Below, one piece after another: positions 40,901 through 49,241 of a DNA stretch of 64,000 nt. The stretch's first letter is position 1, and the number at the start of each line of letters is the position of its first letter. The stretch covers positions 806,001-870,000 of the forward strand of contig ATWD01000002.1 of NCBI GenBank assembly GCA_000421065.1, given 5' to 3'. The translations under genes and the position numbers were made by a program. The stretch is from Acidobacteriaceae bacterium TAA 166 (GTDB lineage Bacteria > Acidobacteriota > Terriglobia > Terriglobales > Acidobacteriaceae). Below the pieces are notes generated by a model. It had not been told where the DNA came from. It saw only the letters and a program-made list of their open reading frames with translations, and did no database searches.

Positions 40901-41563
40901 CTGCAACGCATCAGGAGGAGGCATGATGACATATTGCGTTTGGTTGACGTAATCGGCGATAGCGGCGTTATTATCGATGCCGTCGAGCAGGTAGTCGTTC
41001 TGTCCGCGGCGTGCTCCATTGGCGCTGAAGGAGCCGCTGGCGGCAAGCCCGCGTGAATCGGCCTGCGCAAAGGTGACTCCTGGAGCAGTCTGCGCGAGAA
41101 AAGTGACGTTGCGGCCGTTCAGAGGAAGATCGGTAATGCTACGTCCATTGACGAGCTGCTGCAGCGAGGATGTCTGCGTCTCAAGCAGAGGAACCGCTGC
41201 TGCGACCTCTACCGTTTGGCTGACGGAGCCGACATGGAGTGTCGCATTGACCTGCGCAGAGGTCTGCGCGTTAATGGCAAGACCGGTCTGCACATAACGA
41301 TCGAAGCCTTCATGCTCAATCGTGATCGAATAGGTTCCAATAGCGACCGGTGAGAAGTTGAAGTTGCCGTCCTGATCCGATTTCGTGGTTCGCTCGACGC
41401 CGGTATCTGTGCGTGTGAGGTGAATAATTGCGGCAGGAATGCGTTGCTGCTCAGTATCCGCGACGCTTCCAACAATGGAGCCTGTGTCCACCTGGGCAAA
41501 GGCTATCGAAGTGGCAACGAGGATGACCGAAGAGATAAAAAGGAAAGCCTTGCGAATGGACAT
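37967..41563 (-). CDS. TonB-dependent receptor, Oar-like, acidobacterial type
   Basis: ATG 41563 (MSIRKAFLF) follows GGAGACAG. The 1198-residue outer-membrane protein has a signal ending at SIAFAQ. A carboxypeptidase-regulatory-like domain follows (VDTGSIVGSVADTEQQRIP, through TYSITIEHEGFDRYV). The plug includes RNVTFLAQTAPGVTF and YLLDGIDNNAA, with GHSAGAVLNVSTKSGGDAFHG marking the plug-barrel junction. The barrel ends in an aromatic residue (KIYW). A CE15-like esterase gene lies upstream on the same strand, separated by 529 bp. Cargo is probably a plant-cell-wall glycan fragment, by context only. Confidence 0.92.
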   Translation of the reverse strand: MSIRKAFLFISSVILVATSIAFAQVDTGSIVGSVADTEQQRIPAAIIHLTRTDTGVERTTKSDQDGNFNFSPVAIGTYSITIEHEGFDRYVQTGLAINAQTSAQVNATLHVGSVSQTVEVAAAVPLLETQTSSLQQLVNGRSITDLPLNGRNVTFLAQTAPGVTFAQADSRGLAASGSFSANGARRGQNDYLLDGIDNNAAIADYVNQTQYVIMPPPDALQEFTVQTNSYSAEFGHSAGAVLNVSTKSGGDAFHGVAWGFIRNQVLDARNYFATAPSKPAYRQNQFGFDINGPVIIPKIYNGRGKTFFFFDYQGTRIAQGSSKVVTVPTGAERSSEYTNFADLIALQSGTRTDALGRVFPVGTVFDPATTRAVTSGVVDPSTGLPASTSGSVRDPFYAGSLTGQRDFTGAAQRVLLNQLPSTRLNSSAIALLNLFPSPTGSGITNNFSSFPSSTNNSDGFDIRIDQHFSDRDSAFARYSYLNTDQLNPGPFSGIADGQSSRPGNGSTQAQNVALSETHIFSSSVVNEVRFGYSRVADIRRQLFASQLGIPDQYGIGGIPQFDGNGGLPSLSFGNLANLGQSGSLPSNKASNIIQFSDNVTISRNRHVLRTGVLYQNISYPTSTPSSSRGSFGFSGIYTSVVNQTDGSTDRAQFLLNPIASTVSDGVNNVGGANSVSASNFPLISNLHRWYLGTYLQDDWRLSPKLTLNLGLRWEYYGVPAERDGRQANFIPGPNGNPRVGAQFLIPQSQAANVPQAFIALLAKDNISFVSTNNDRLGTAQTENFAPRFGLAYQANAKAVIHAGFGLFYGGYENYGLSASPPANFPFNIATSYTSANSVTPLTPDNSVGSIGNGLINVPLNAANANLTNISLLGRQYHWQSAYSEAYNLQAQYQLTPTTVVKVAYAGSVSRHLQTPINSNTLNTILPATANAQTNSFFPDFARGGAFLSPSSMTNYNGLQLDVTRRWGHDLTIDVNYTRSKCLGNARDQLDNNIGAFRAPYVPGAGIGIDYGLCDTDVRNIFHASGVYELPFGRDHALLTHGVASVLAGGWSTQWIATVQDGQPFTVACSTTTTAGLGCNALKVPGQNLYTESNRVAHFLNAAAFANPSSSATGFALLGASPTQVSGPAYRRLDLSLFRRVTLVERTKLELRAEAFNLTNTPNFSAPGSLNFTSPATFAAITSTRDNSRQLQFAAKIYW

Positions 41564-42092
41564 TGCTGTCTCCAATTAGTTCAGATGACGAACAGTCCTG
41601 TGCAGAAAATGATGGATGCGTAGGGGACTATCGTTCGAAGGAGTGATTCTTTAAACGGGAAAGGAAGAGAAGAACGGGATTAGCAACAACAAAAGCAGCG
41701 GATGCAAAAGGCATCCGACTGAGGGCAGAACAGAGCCGCCACATTTTTGAGGGTGCGTTCGTTCATATCGAGGACTTAAGTGATCATAGGAAAAGGGATG
41801 ATCCGTGTCAATTGAGCCAAGCCCGTCAAATAAGTTCCCCAAGGTCGACCAGCTTCTCAAGGTAATCGTCAGCACCACGTTCACTAACTCAATGAACGAC
41901 GAGAATCCAGACGGCAGCAGACCGGTAGCATCGGTGGTCAAAACTCTTGCCTCGAAGGTGGCGTTTATCGCATCACCGGATCCCATCGATCAATTGACAG
42001 CAAAGAAAGATGGCAGACATTCATCAGGGCCGACATCCTTGGCTCAAAGGCCACGCCATCCCTGTTGCGAGCTGTCTAATCCATGGAACGAA
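41564..42092 (-). other. 529-bp gap upstream of the TonB receptor, with a leader hairpin
   Basis: No gene supported. The stem CGGATGC-N5-GCATCCG (41699-41717) is a perfect 7-bp hairpin about 135 bp before the receptor ATG on the minus strand, possibly in its 5' leader. Two short open frames here have no family resemblance. Confidence 0.3.
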
Positions 42093-43520
42093 TCACCGCC
42101 TGCGCCATTCCTTGTCAGCAAACTCGATAAAGTAGGGCCAGTTCGGGGCAGGCGTGTGGCCATATGGGTGCTGTCGGAAGGCGACGTCCCCTGAATCAAT
42201 CAGTGTCCCCAACGGAGGAAATTTCGCTGTTCCAAGCCCCTTAGCACCCAACAGATCCCAGATAGGACTCGCAGCCACCGCAGCCATAAACATTCCCTGC
42301 GCATCCTGCCAAGCATCGCCCGGCGCATATTGCGGGTCGAGAATCAATGCACCCACACCAATAAAGATAGATCGTGGTGCAACAAGAGCAAGAAATTCGT
42401 GACTATCGACCGGCATATCGTTCGCGGAGTGACCCACAGCCGCGTATCGCATAAAGTTTCCCGCAAACCAATGAAACTCACTCGGACCAGCGATATTTCC
42501 CATCGTTTCCCCATAATTGCGACGGTAGAGGTTAGCGCCCCCAGAGCCAGAGGACGAGATATAACCAATGGCAAAACGAGGATCGTCAACCAAGGCGACC
42601 AACGCCGCCTTTCCCCCGCGCGAGTGTCCCATCACCCCGACCTTCGTCCTATCAACATCTGGATCGGTCTCTAAATAGTCCAGCAGCCTGGAATCACCCC
42701 AGGCCCACGCCCGCAGCACTCCCCAATCATCGAGCTTACGTTGCTGTCCTTTATTCACCAGGCCGATAATTCCCTTGTCCAGTCCAGCACCATTGTCCGC
42801 CTGCACTTCATTCAGATCACGACTGACGAAGCCCCACCCATGCTCGAGAAGCAATTGAGCTGCGTCAGGTGGATCCGGTGGCAGCGAGAGCATATGGACT
42901 GCCTGCCCCGCCGGTCGCGGAAGAGTCGGCCGCGGACGCATTGAAGCAGCTCCAATCATGATTGGTACCCTCTTGCCTCTCGTGCTGGCCGGAGTAACGA
43001 CGTCGGCGTGAATCTCTACCCGAATCATAGGATAGGCTGCATCATCGACATCCCCAACGATATGCTTAACGACCGCAGGAACTCCGCGAACCATCGAGCT
43101 CTCAACACTCTTCACTCTCCAGGTCACCTTCGGAATATGCGCCGGATATTTGCCGTACACATTCTCATCGAACAAAGACTTGATCTCTTGTCGCCGTCTC
43201 ACCCATTGCTCAGGAGTAATAACCTTTGTCCCGTCATTCATGACGAGTACATCAGGAAGTTTGGGGTACGGATTCGCTTTTGACTCATCGTAGTTCGCAT
43301 TGCCAGGCATCCCAATGTCATAGGCCGTCGCGCCGGGCTGCATCTGGACCACGCCGAGCAGCTTAAGCTCACGGTCGCGTTCCGCCGCGGAGGCTGCAGC
43401 AATCACTGCCGGGTCAGGGCGAGGTGGAATAGACGTCGTCACATTTTGAGCGATGGCCATTCCGCAAAGAAATATATAGATACCGCAAGTGCATGCTCCT
43501 CTAAAACTTCCTGAAGTCAT
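42093..43520 (-). CDS. CE15-like glucuronoyl methylesterase
   Basis: ATG 43520 (AGGAGG close upstream) gives 475 residues with a Sec signal ending near GMAIAQ. The protein is an alpha/beta hydrolase with the CE15 nucleophile motif G-x-S-R-x-G-K (MGHSRGGK, Ser about 300). Early family segments are LVMNDGTKVITPEQW and ENVYGKYPAHIP. The late part, PRSIFIGVGALILDPQYAPGDAWQDAQG and then QHPYGHTPAPNWPYF, fits the acid and His region. CE15 enzymes cleave esters between lignin alcohols and 4-O-methyl-glucuronoyl xylan, and acidobacterial members are known. The catalytic acid was not assigned by eye. It is transcribed toward a TonB receptor gene. Confidence 0.8.
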   Translation of the reverse strand: MTSGSFRGACTCGIYIFLCGMAIAQNVTTSIPPRPDPAVIAAASAAERDRELKLLGVVQMQPGATAYDIGMPGNANYDESKANPYPKLPDVLVMNDGTKVITPEQWVRRRQEIKSLFDENVYGKYPAHIPKVTWRVKSVESSMVRGVPAVVKHIVGDVDDAAYPMIRVEIHADVVTPASTRGKRVPIMIGAASMRPRPTLPRPAGQAVHMLSLPPDPPDAAQLLLEHGWGFVSRDLNEVQADNGAGLDKGIIGLVNKGQQRKLDDWGVLRAWAWGDSRLLDYLETDPDVDRTKVGVMGHSRGGKAALVALVDDPRFAIGYISSSGSGGANLYRRNYGETMGNIAGPSEFHWFAGNFMRYAAVGHSANDMPVDSHEFLALVAPRSIFIGVGALILDPQYAPGDAWQDAQGMFMAAVAASPIWDLLGAKGLGTAKFPPLGTLIDSGDVAFRQHPYGHTPAPNWPYFIEFADKEWRRR

Positions 43521-43685
43521 ATCTCCTCCTATCAATTTTGTGGAACTTGTTTCATTCGCTTCGGCAGGACCTTATAGCAGATCTCGATCAAGGCTTGCCA
43601 GACATGTTGCGCGGAGCATCGACCGAGGCCCGCATTCTTCCCTCCAGGACCACGCAAATCAACGGTTCTCCCAAAAATATGATTG

Positions 43686-43719
43686 ATTGCATGATGCGCA
43701 AAATACATTGCGTAATGTA
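43686..43719. promoter_or_regulatory. Palindrome and paired repeat in the CE15 / PQQ-dehydrogenase divergent region
   Basis: TACATT-GCGT-AATGTA (43704-43719) is a perfect 16-bp inverted repeat. ATTGCATGATG (43686-43696) and ATTGCGTAATG (43707-43717) are direct repeats 21 bp apart, two helical turns. They lie in the 379-bp gap 43521-43899 between the divergent genes and look like a transcription-factor site. No regulator gene is adjacent. Confidence 0.45.
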
Positions 43720-43899
43720 CTATTCTCTCCGGCAATCACTTCCCTTTTTCAAACAGAAGGAAAGAAGAAATGGAAGAGGACAACGTCATGACGATCGGTG
43801 GAGATGCTTCGGCAGGCAGCCGAGATCACCCTTGACTGTTTGGGAGCTATGCGCACGACCCTTCACCTGAAGCAAACGCGATGATTACCAAGGAGTTCT

Positions 43900-46176
43900 A
43901 TGAGCAAGCTCTGCCCACTTTTCCCCGCTGTCCTGATCGCTCTCGTCTACGGAGACATCTCCTTTGCGCAGCAGCCCGGATCCGCCTGGAAGGATTATCT
44001 CGGTGGCCCAGAGAGCTCCCACTATTCGGCCTTAAAACAGATCGACACCACCAACGTCAACAAGCTGGATGTTGCCTGGAGCTATGCAACCGGAGACGAC
44101 ATCAGCTACACGTTTAGTCCATTGGTGATCGACAATATCGCCTACTTGGCTGCGAAACAAGGTTCACTCGTCGCTGTCGATGCAAACACAGGCAAGGAGC
44201 TATGGATCCATTCCTTTACAGTTGCCGGAGCCGTACCTTCTCGATTCAGTGGAATAGCAGGCATGCGTGGCGCGAACTACTGGGAGAGCAAAGATCGCTC
44301 GGATCGTCGCCTGCTCGTGTCTTCAGGCGGCTTTCTGCAGGCCATCGATGCCCGGACAGGCAACCTTGTTGACTCCTTCGCCGATCATGGAAAGCTCGAC
44401 CTGAAGACTGGTCTCGATCGCGGCAATCGACCACTCTCCTCCAGAACTCCAGGCCGCATCTTTGAAAATATTCTTCTCTTAGGGAGCGCAACTGGAGAGG
44501 GCTATCTAGCTCCTCCAGGCGATATCCGTGCCTTCGATGTGGTCACTGGAAAGCTCTTATGGGTCTTCCATACCATCCCGCGGCCCGGGGAATTTGGCTA
44601 CGATACATGGCCAAAAGATGCCTATAAGTATATGGGCGGAGTCGATGTCTGGGGGGAGATCACTGTCGACGAAAAGCGTGGGATCGCCTATTTTCCCGTT
44701 GCATCTGCCAAATACGAACTCTACGGTGGAGACCGCAAAGGCAATAACCTCTATGCCGACTGCCTTTTGGCATTGGATGCCCGCACTGGCAAGTATCTCT
44801 GGCACTATCAGATCATTCATCATGACGTCTGGGACTATGACCCGGACGCGGCACCGCAACTTGTAACCGTAAAGCACGACGGCAAGATGGTTGAAGCAGT
44901 TGCACTCGCTTCAAAAAATGGATTCCTCTATGTATTCAATAGGATTACTGGAAAGCCGCTGTGGCCCATTGAAGAACGCCCCGTTCCAACTAGCGACGTA
45001 CCAGGAGAAGTCACCTCAAAGACACAGCCATTTCCAACCGTCGTTCCACCATTTGCGCGCCAGGGCATGACAGTAAAAGACATGTACGAAGGCTTCATGA
45101 AGCCTGAAGAGGTGACTTGGTGGAAAACACGTTTGACGCAGGCAAGAACGGGCTTTTATACCCCACCGTCCGTCAGCGCAGATACGATCAACCTTCCCAG
45201 CGTGAATGGCGGTGCGTTGTTCTTCAGCACCGGCGCAGATCCAACCAACGGCACGGTCTTTGTTCTCTCAAAAGACATGCCCTCAATCGTTAAACTAGTC
45301 CCCTCCGGAGAATCCACCTCCGCAAACGCCGGTGGGTTGATTCCGAGTCGGCCGCATAATACAGCAGCAGCGCATGTCAGATCTGGCTTCCCGACTCAAG
45401 AACAGATGGGGCGTGCAATCTATGAGCAAAACTGTCAGGTCTGTCACGGCCCCGAGTTGAAGGGAGACCGCGGACCTGCTCTTGACACGGTGATCAGCCG
45501 CTTGGGTGCAGATACTACTCGCACCACCATCACTAATGGTCGGGCAACAATGCCCGCGTTCTCTACTTTGCCAGCGCAATCCATGAACGAACTGATGGCA
45601 TTTTTGAAGCAGCCCGACCTCGCACCTTTAGGTTCGGCGCCTACGGCTGCAACACAAGCGATGGTAAGATCCCTGACAACTGAGCCGCCTTACCCGGAGG
45701 ATATCGAAGGCCCACCTTCGCGTTATAAAACTGGTTATGGAAACGAGCCCTACATCATTGGCCCTCCATGGAGTACCATCACCGCTTACGATCTGAACAC
45801 CGGTAAGATCAAATGGAAAACCCCATACGGCGACCTTCCGCAGGCGGGCCCAAGTGACAAGCTGCGCGGAAATGCTTATCCAAAGAGCGGATTTGTCATC
45901 ACGGCTGGAGGTTTGATTTTATTTGTAGGAAATGATTCAAAGCTATACGCTCTAAGTAGCGCCACCGGCAAGCTGCTTTTCAGCAAGGAGCTTCCGAATG
46001 GCTCGCAAGGGGTGCCTGCCGTATATGAAGCAAATGGACAGGAATATATTCTGTTCGCAGTCTGCGGAGGAGGTACGCCCTATCCCGAGGGAGCTTACAT
46101 GCCGCCTGGAGGCGTAGCTAGTCCAGCTGTCTCGAAGGGATATATCGCGTTTGCGCTTTCAGGGTCCAATAAATAA
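43900..46176 (+). CDS. PQQ-dependent dehydrogenase with an inserted cytochrome c domain
   Basis: ATG 43900 follows AAGGAG. The 758-residue protein has a Sec signal ending about residue 23. Beta-propeller blades with repeated D-x-x-T-G-K-x-x-W motifs (VDANTGKELW, FDVVTGKLLW, LDARTGKYLW, NRITGKPLW) cover residues 26-470. A cytochrome c domain with heme motif CQVCH (512-516) and a likely axial Met in RATMPAF follows at about 500-585. A last propeller stretch (YDLNTGKIKW, LSSATGKLLF) covers 630-755. It resembles membrane-free quinoprotein glucose dehydrogenases. It probably oxidises a sugar or alcohol in the periplasm and passes electrons to its own heme. No PQQ synthesis genes are in the window. 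Confidence 0.9.
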   Translation: MSKLCPLFPAVLIALVYGDISFAQQPGSAWKDYLGGPESSHYSALKQIDTTNVNKLDVAWSYATGDDISYTFSPLVIDNIAYLAAKQGSLVAVDANTGKELWIHSFTVAGAVPSRFSGIAGMRGANYWESKDRSDRRLLVSSGGFLQAIDARTGNLVDSFADHGKLDLKTGLDRGNRPLSSRTPGRIFENILLLGSATGEGYLAPPGDIRAFDVVTGKLLWVFHTIPRPGEFGYDTWPKDAYKYMGGVDVWGEITVDEKRGIAYFPVASAKYELYGGDRKGNNLYADCLLALDARTGKYLWHYQIIHHDVWDYDPDAAPQLVTVKHDGKMVEAVALASKNGFLYVFNRITGKPLWPIEERPVPTSDVPGEVTSKTQPFPTVVPPFARQGMTVKDMYEGFMKPEEVTWWKTRLTQARTGFYTPPSVSADTINLPSVNGGALFFSTGADPTNGTVFVLSKDMPSIVKLVPSGESTSANAGGLIPSRPHNTAAAHVRSGFPTQEQMGRAIYEQNCQVCHGPELKGDRGPALDTVISRLGADTTRTTITNGRATMPAFSTLPAQSMNELMAFLKQPDLAPLGSAPTAATQAMVRSLTTEPPYPEDIEGPPSRYKTGYGNEPYIIGPPWSTITAYDLNTGKIKWKTPYGDLPQAGPSDKLRGNAYPKSGFVITAGGLILFVGNDSKLYALSSATGKLLFSKELPNGSQGVPAVYEANGQEYILFAVCGGGTPYPEGAYMPPGGVASPAVSKGYIAFALSGSNK

Positions 46177-46847
46177 AACATTCGCCGCTAATTGAGAAGA
46201 GAGTTCCCCGTTCATCATGGACCTGGACCTTGGAAAGGTCAGGCTTGGATGTGCGCAGAATTAACCCTACACTTGTCAAGCCTAGCCATACTCCAAGTTA
46301 AGCCGAAAACTCTCGAATTGATAAGAGGCCTACTTCTTACCGAAGCTATGGCTATATCAAAAAGCTACAGACTTATTCATGGAACAAGAATCGTAGCTCC
46401 ACATGCTAGGAGCACATCCGATGACATTCTCGGACACATCAAACTTACCACCGCCTCGCTCCCATAAAGCTCGCAGTTAGCCTTCCGGCAAAAATTCGGC
46501 CGCCCAATTGTTCCTTCCATGGAGGCGACATGGGGCAGATCCATCAATACCTTGTTCTGTTCAATTATGTCGCCCTTAGCCATGAGGCACTCTTCTCAAG
46601 CACATCCCTCACCTTCGCGACTATTTCGTCTTCCCCGCGCAAAGCCGGTGGACGGCGCTTCAAAACATCACAGGAGCCGGAAGCTTCAACCGATCTAAAA
46701 CAACAAGCCAGTGGTTAATTCCCAAACACAATCTTTAAAAAGAGAGTGCCCCTCCAGCGCGGGTTTCAACCTTACAAGAAGACACACGCTCAATTCACGA
46801 AGTAAAAATTTTCTATACTCAAATAATCAATGCCCTCCAGGAGGATC
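46177..46847. other. 671-bp region without a supported gene
   Basis: Noticeably more AT-rich than its neighbours. Several short frames exist on both strands (for example 46377-46583 minus and 46530-46718 plus), but none shows a family motif or ribosome binding site. One minus-strand frame around 46590-46700 has a plausible helical composition. It may be a decayed gene. The pdxT promoter must lie at its right end. Confidence 0.4.
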
Positions 46848-47459
46848 ATGACCCACACAAGTTCCGAGGAGCCACACCTCCTTATAGGCGTCCTTGCACT
46901 GCAGGGGGCCTATGACGCTCACTCTCAGTCACTCCGCAAGCTTGGCGCAACTCCTCGGCTCGTGCGCCTCCCTGATGACCTTCAGGGCCTTGACGGGCTC
47001 ATCATGCCAGGTGGGGAATCGACGACCATGCTCCGGTTTCTCGAACAACGAGGCTTCTTTGAGACGCTCAAAAGCTTCGTCCACGACACTCCGACCTTTG
47101 GAACTTGCGCAGGAGTCATTCTTCTCGCGAAAGACGTAACCCATCCTGCGCAAAAGTCCCTCGGCGCCCTCGATGTAACCGTAGAGCGTAATGCTTACGG
47201 CCGGCAGATCGATTCCACCATCCTTCAGACTGAATCAAGTCTCCCCGGAGGTCCCCTCGAGATGGTCTTTATCCGTGCTCCCCGAATCATTCACACCGGC
47301 GGCAACGTTAAAACTCTGGCCACACGCGGAGGGGATCCTGTCTTGATTCGCGAGGGTCATCTTCTCGCCGCAACCTTTCATCCTGAACTCGGCCACGATA
47401 TTCGTGTTCATCAGTTCTTTCTCGATATGGTGAAGCAGCACAAAGCTGGGGCTCTCTAA
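46848..47459 (+). CDS. pdxT: Pyridoxal 5'-phosphate synthase glutaminase subunit PdxT
   Basis: PdxT hydrolyses glutamine and channels ammonia to PdxS for PLP synthesis. ATG 46848 with AGGAGG just upstream gives 203 residues. The class I glutaminase fold is clear: IGVLALQGAYDAH, the GGESTT motif at 55-60, nucleophile C87 in TFGTCAG, and the His-x-Glu pair in FHPELG. pdxS is not in the window, though the two are often adjacent, so it must lie elsewhere or the pair is split. The gene ends tail-to-tail with an SDR gene with overlapping stop codons. Confidence 0.95.
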   Translation: MTHTSSEEPHLLIGVLALQGAYDAHSQSLRKLGATPRLVRLPDDLQGLDGLIMPGGESTTMLRFLEQRGFFETLKSFVHDTPTFGTCAGVILLAKDVTHPAQKSLGALDVTVERNAYGRQIDSTILQTESSLPGGPLEMVFIRAPRIIHTGGNVKTLATRGGDPVLIREGHLLAATFHPELGHDIRVHQFFLDMVKQHKAGAL

Positions 47460-48184
47460 GTCAGTCCCAGGCCACCGTCGACGACAAGCGTCTGTCCGGT
47501 GATAAACGTTGTCGTCGTGGCGAAGAAGAGCACCGCCGCCGCAACGTCCACTGCTGTGCCGTTTCGATGCATGGGCGTCTTCTGCGCAAAATGCTCGTAG
47601 GCCTCTTCGATCTCCCCTTGCACGATCATGCCCGGAGCCACGCAGTTTACGCTCACCTCAGGAGCCCACGCCTTCGCCATTGTCTGCGACAACATATGCA
47701 GCGCCGCCTTTGACGTACAGTAGTGCCCGTGCGTCACCCACGCATGCACCCCGCCCAACGATCCAATGTTGATGATCCTTCCCTGCACCTTCCTCAGATG
47801 AGGCAGCGCGGCGCGGGCCACCAAAAAGGGCGCACGCGTATTCGTGGCGAAGATGCGGTCCCACTGCTCCACTGTGATGTCTTCAAGAGCGACCGACTCG
47901 AACATTCCAGCATTGTTCACCACCAGATCGACGCGTCCGAACCGCCCCACCACCTCGGCAACCATCCGCCCGACCTCCACGGGATCGCAAAGATCTGCGC
48001 GCACCACCAACCCTTCTCTGCCGAGACGAGCGATCTCTCCCAACGTCTGCTCTGCCTCCAACTGAGAAGTTCGATAGCTGATGGCAACATCAGCTCCCAG
48101 TTCTGCCAGAGCCAGCGCGATCGATCGCCCAATCCTCTTAGCCGCGCCAGTCACCAGTGCGGTCCTGCCCTCGAGAGGCTTCAT
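47456..48184 (-). CDS. SDR-family NAD(P)-dependent oxidoreductase, pteridine-reductase-like
   Basis: ATG 48184 (MKPLEGRT) gives 242 residues; the longer frame adds an Arg-rich leader that overlaps the next gene. The classical short-chain dehydrogenase pattern is complete: TGAAKRIG near residue 12 for the cofactor, NNAG, the Ser in IINIGSLGG, and Y-x-x-x-K in HYCTSK. The TGAAKRIG start with an Arg-containing second strand (SYRTS) suggests NADP(H) and recalls FolM/pteridine reductases. The C-terminal GQTLVVDGGLGLT is standard. Substrate is not determinable. It may be co-transcribed with the upstream small exported protein. Confidence 0.85.
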   Translation of the reverse strand: MKPLEGRTALVTGAAKRIGRSIALALAELGADVAISYRTSQLEAEQTLGEIARLGREGLVVRADLCDPVEVGRMVAEVVGRFGRVDLVVNNAGMFESVALEDITVEQWDRIFATNTRAPFLVARAALPHLRKVQGRIINIGSLGGVHAWVTHGHYCTSKAALHMLSQTMAKAWAPEVSVNCVAPGMIVQGEIEEAYEHFAQKTPMHRNGTAVDVAAAVLFFATTTTFITGQTLVVDGGLGLT

Positions 48185-48197
48185 CCCATGAACCGAT

Positions 48198-48752
48198 CTA
48201 CTGTTGTGGAGCCGGTTGAGTACTCTGCGCCGGCGGCAGCGCGGGTTTGGCTGCATTTGGATCAGCCGGCTTCGGCCGGATCGGCTCCTGAACCCCTGGC
48301 TGGCGCGTCGATGCGCCACCCGTATTGTCCTTATAGGAGGAGACCTGCTCCCGCGGCCGAAGCATCTCGACCGCAATGTCGCGCGACGGCTCATCCACCT
48401 GATAATCCTGCGCAAAAGTCGCAAAGCCGTTGGCGATGACCTGCACCCTCACCAGAGAGCCGGTCGGAATGATCTCGATCGTGGCCTTCCCCTCAGGATC
48501 AGTCTTCACCTCCAGGTTGCCGATCTCCTTTCCATCTTTAGAGGGATTAAAGACAACGGCTGCATTCGCAATCGGTTTGCCGTTGAATTTTTTCGTGACC
48601 TGTACTGTGATCTTCGAGGTCTCTGGCGGCGGCTTATACTTGCGCCCGCGCTTCACAGGCGAATCCTGCGCGAATAGGCTGGAGGAAGAAAGCACAACAG
48701 TCAGACAGACAGGAACCAGACAAAACAGAAGATTGCGACGCGACGACATCAT
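48198..48752 (-). CDS. Small exported protein with a carboxypeptidase-regulatory-like domain
   Basis: The 184-residue protein has a Sec signal (LVPVCLTVVLSSSSLFAQ). A beta-sandwich at about 45-130 is of the kind found at the N-terminus of the TonB receptors (KITVQVTKKFNGKPIANAAV to VQVIANGFATFAQDYQV). A Pro/Ala-rich tail closes it. There is no membrane anchor after the signal, so it is probably periplasmic. It lies 13 bp upstream of the SDR gene on the same strand. Such stand-alone domains are common in acidobacteria but have no assigned function. Confidence 0.75.
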   Translation of the reverse strand: MMSSRRNLLFCLVPVCLTVVLSSSSLFAQDSPVKRGRKYKPPPETSKITVQVTKKFNGKPIANAAVVFNPSKDGKEIGNLEVKTDPEGKATIEIIPTGSLVRVQVIANGFATFAQDYQVDEPSRDIAVEMLRPREQVSSYKDNTGGASTRQPGVQEPIRPKPADPNAAKPALPPAQSTQPAPQQ

Positions 48753-49034
48753 GGCACATATTTTACCCCTTTGTTACAAAGGCAGGCAGCCGCAGAATCG
48801 CTCCAGATACTCTTCGGCCTCTCTGGAAGAACGCAAAATACCCTCTCACCTCTAAAAGCTTTTAGCGCCGTCAGGAGACAGGCAATTGTGTGCCCCGAAA
48901 GGATGCGCCGCATTTCCTCAATTCACTGACGACTGAGCCATCGAGTAAAACATCGAGACAAGTAAAAATATCGATCAAGAATTCGAGATCCAGAGTATGT
49001 TGCGTGACTTTCACTCAGATTTCATCTTCACAAG

Positions 49035-49063
49035 TTGACTTTCGATTGCCTCTGTCCTATCGT
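49035..49063 (+). promoter_or_regulatory. Sigma-70-type promoter of groES-groEL
   Basis: TTGACT (49035-49040) and TATCGT (49058-49063) are separated by 17 bp, directly before the CIRCE element, so HrcA binding would block it. The rest of the gap 48753-49241 shows no gene; it contains the long untranslated leader of groES. Confidence 0.65.
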
Positions 49064-49089
49064 TAGCAATCGGAAGCATTGAGTGCTAA
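49063..49089 (+). promoter_or_regulatory. CIRCE element (HrcA operator)
   Basis: TTAGCAATC-N9-GAGTGCTAA matches the CIRCE consensus TTAGCACTC-N9-GAGTGCTAA with one mismatch and the exact 9-bp spacer. It lies 152 bp upstream of groES, immediately after the promoter. It implies repression of the chaperonin operon by HrcA. hrcA itself is not in the window. Confidence 0.93.
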
Positions 49090-49241
49090 TCCTGCCCGTA
49101 TACGTCCGAAGCATACCGGCGTATCCGGGTACGGAGATAACAATTTCAATAGCTTGCACCGTGTCCCCCTTCGGAACCGGTGCGTGGTTCACCCCAGACA
49201 GAGAATCTCTGCTGGTAAAACGTAACAAGGAGACGTAAGCA

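Noticed and set aside
43681-43720. dif-like site for XerC/XerD
   Set aside because: TGCGCA occurs, but the second arm does not match the XerD-arm consensus and the symmetry fits an operator better.
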